Source: an uncultured bacterium
GTDB taxonomy: Bacteria > Calescibacteriota > Calescibacteriia > Calescibacteriales > Calescibacteriaceae
DNA length: 64,000 nt
Direction: 5' to 3'
Assembly: GCA_938036315.1 (NCBI GenBank)
Contig: CALHPK010000007.1
Span: 52,876 to 116,875, forward strand
How positions within the stretch are numbered: position 1 is the stretch's first letter; every line of letters starts with the position of its first letter. Made by a program: the position numbers and the translations under genes. The notes under the pieces are model-generated. The model saw only the letters and a program-made list of their open reading frames with translations. It was not told the origin of the DNA and made no database searches. Positions 62,431-64,000 of this stretch are shown here, one piece after another.

Positions 62431-63510
62431 TTAATTTTCTATCCCGCCTTTAGATTTTAGGATTCCTGTCGGTTTTATTTCTGTATCGAGTTTTGATTCT
62501 TCACCAAAGAGTAGAAATCTCAATCCCCCAAGAAATGCCACCATACTTCCGTTATCTACGCAGTATTTGGGAGATGGGAAGATAAATCTGAATTTTGTTT
62601 CTCCGCATAATACATCTTGAGCTATTTTGCGAAAGAATGAATTTCTGGCAACTCCTCCGCCTACAGAGATTATAACTTCTTTTTTGTTTTGCTCCCATTC
62701 TGCGGAATCAATGATTTTTAAAACTGTGCTCAGTACTTTTTCAATGATGTCTGAGATCAAGCTTGTTTGAAATGAAGCAAAGAACTCGGGAAGAGGAAAT
62801 CCCCCGAGCCATTTCAGGGCAGTTCTTGTTGAGAATGTTTTGAGACCGGAGAAGCTGAAGTTATTGCTCTCCACTTTCGGGAATGAGAATATAGATTGTG
62901 CTCCTTTAGATAGAGAGTCTATTATTGGACCACCAGGGTATCCGAATCTGAAAAATTTCGCTAGTTTATCAAACGCTTCGCCGACTGCATCATCAAGTGT
63001 TCTCAAAAGGAGTCTATACTTACCAATGCCTTCGACGTAGTAAAAGGATGAATGCCCTCCGGATACGATAAGGGAAAAAAATGGAAAAGCGAAGTCTTCT
63101 TCGATAAGAGGTGAAAGGAGGTGGGCTTCAACGTGATTTATCATAGTGAATTTTTTTGATAGAGCTTGAGCAACTCCCTTGGCAAAATTTACTCCAACAA
63201 ACAAAGAGCCAGGCAATCCCGGTTCTCCAGCAACCGCTACAAGGTCGATATCTTGCGGTGAAAGTCCAGCCTGTTTTAGTGCCGAGTCAAAAACTGGCAC
63301 TATGTTTCTCACATGCTCTCGTGAGGCAAGTTCTGGGACAACTCCTCCGTATACGTAATGAAAATCCTGACTCAGCACAACGCAAGACAGCTCTTCAAAG
63401 TAAGGCAATTTACTTTTCTCTCTTTTCTTTGATGGATAAAACTTTAAGATTCCACACGATGTCTCGTCACAAGTTGTCTCTATCCCTAAGACTATAAGGC
63501 TGTCAATCAC
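62431..63510 (-). CDS. tsaD: tRNA N6-adenosine threonylcarbamoyltransferase
   Basis: A 359-residue Kae1/TsaD/Qri7 protein, part of the complex that makes t6A37 in ANN-decoding tRNAs. Family-typical start VLGIETTCDETS. The metal-binding HVEAH (HxxxH) is present, as are LIVSGGHSSF, DDAVGEAFDKLAK, YPGGPIID and SVGGGVARNSFF. I use GTG at 63510 as start because the family starts close to this point. The frame stays open to a TTG at 63681 (416 residues), with ATGs at 63651 and 63588, but the extra residues are not family-like. No strong ribosome site distinguishes them. Confidence 0.93.
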   Translation of the reverse strand: MIDSLIVLGIETTCDETSCGILKFYPSKKREKSKLPYFEELSCVVLSQDFHYVYGGVVPELASREHVRNIVPVFDSALKQAGLSPQDIDLVAVAGEPGLPGSLFVGVNFAKGVAQALSKKFTMINHVEAHLLSPLIEEDFAFPFFSLIVSGGHSSFYYVEGIGKYRLLLRTLDDAVGEAFDKLAKFFRFGYPGGPIIDSLSKGAQSIFSFPKVESNNFSFSGLKTFSTRTALKWLGGFPLPEFFASFQTSLISDIIEKVLSTVLKIIDSAEWEQNKKEVIISVGGGVARNSFFRKIAQDVLCGETKFRFIFPSPKYCVDNGSMVAFLGGLRFLLFGEESKLDTEIKPTGILKSKGGIEN

Positions 63511-63773
63511 TGATGGAACATATTTTATTTCATTGATTTGCTTGTATCCATTTTTTAGAAACTTGAAGGAATTCCAGCAAATTCGCATTGAATTTGGTCC
63601 ATAAAGTTTTATAATCGCTATCCACAAAATTCTTATGAAAATTTTCTGCATCAAGACCCTTATATTTGGTAGCCAATCCAATAATCTGTATGTAAGACAG
63701 AAAGTTTGAAAAAAGTGAAATCTAATTCTAATTTATTACAATTTTGCCTTTGTAAAAGGAAGGTGCGTTAAAA

Positions 63774-64000
63774 ATGGGGGAGAGGATTAATATAGAGGCA
63801 ATTCCAGATGGGGTTGGGCATAATCTATTAGGCACTGAACCGATACTTTTTCACTGTCACTTTTTCAATTTATATCTTCAGCAGACTGTACTGGATGCAA
63901 AGTCATTTGGAGATACACCATCTATATTATATAAAGGTGCTCTAGCTGTATCTTTTAATTCTTTGAGAAATCTGATTGGAGGGGGAAAATTAGAGCCTTC
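63774..64000 (+). CDS. Unknown protein, 3' partial
   Basis: An open frame from ATG at 63774 to the end of the window, with a strong ribosome site (AAGGAAGGTG) about 8 bases upstream. It begins MGERINIEAIPDGVGH, later ILFHCHFFNLYLQQ, and remains open for 75 codons. The codon texture fits the neighbouring genes. I do not recognise the family from these residues. The gene is divergent from tsaD. Confidence 0.6.
   Translation, partial: MGERINIEAIPDGVGHNLLGTEPILFHCHFFNLYLQQTVLDAKSFGDTPSILYKGALAVSFNSLRNLIGGGKLEP

Noticed and set aside
1..64000. CRISPR arrays, riboswitches, rRNA genes and intact insertion sequences
   Set aside because: None seen on either strand by eye; a covariance-model scan was not possible.

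Overview
The window is AT-rich chromosomal DNA from a Gram-negative bacterium that I cannot place in a phylum. The evidence for a Gram-negative envelope is the set of lipoprotein signal peptides, a small beta-barrel-like secreted protein and a LpxL/HtrB-like acyltransferase. Gene density is high, many neighbours overlap or nearly touch, and both strands are used in short blocks. Housekeeping genes (lon, hisS, rplT, purD, dnaA, truA, bioF, bioA, dnaN, asnB, clpB, tsaD and two tRNAs) are interleaved with envelope, polysaccharide and signalling genes.

Layout. 0-5 kb: the end of a NifU-domain protein, two unknown secreted proteins, an SGNH hydrolase and a methyltransferase. 4.9-18 kb, mostly minus strand: a sodium/solute symporter, Lon, HisRS, L20, a PilZ protein, a small beta-barrel-like protein coupled to a lipoprotein that carries a caspase-like domain, and two subunits of NAD(P) transhydrogenase. 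18-33 kb: purD, uspA, a lipase-like hydrolase, then an apparent replication-origin region. This holds dnaA (lacking domains I and II), a 0.4 kb repeat-rich non-coding stretch, a lipid kinase, truA, an antiporter, a two-domain SRPBCC protein, a degenerate histidine-kinase-like protein, bioF, bioA and dnaN. Seven near-identical 16-bp palindromes of the ParB-binding parS type lie between 24.47 and 31.73 kb, and four of them are inside bioF or bioA codons.

33-47.6 kb is a surface-glycan island: glycosyltransferases, a nonulosonic (sialic-acid-like) acid set (neuC, a short neuB, neuA), a dehydrogenase, AsnB, several methyltransferases and a MurJ-type flippase. A decayed IS1595-family transposase remnant sits near its left side. 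47.7-56 kb: a Ski2-like helicase, tRNA-Ser and tRNA-Gln, a TPR lipoprotein, a phosphatase-like protein and a large glycosyltransferase-like protein. 56-64 kb: a bifunctional-nuclease (DUF151) protein, a lipid acyltransferase, an orphan FliH-like protein and a PrmC-like methyltransferase on the plus strand; clpB and tsaD on the minus strand; and the start of an unknown gene at the right edge.

The most notable signals are the parS-like cluster tied to a dnaA/dnaN region with a truncated DnaA, the caspase lipoprotein/barrel pair, the reduced sialic-acid synthase, the IS remnant and several short tandem duplications at gene ends. No CRISPR array, intact insertion sequence or riboswitch was recognised.
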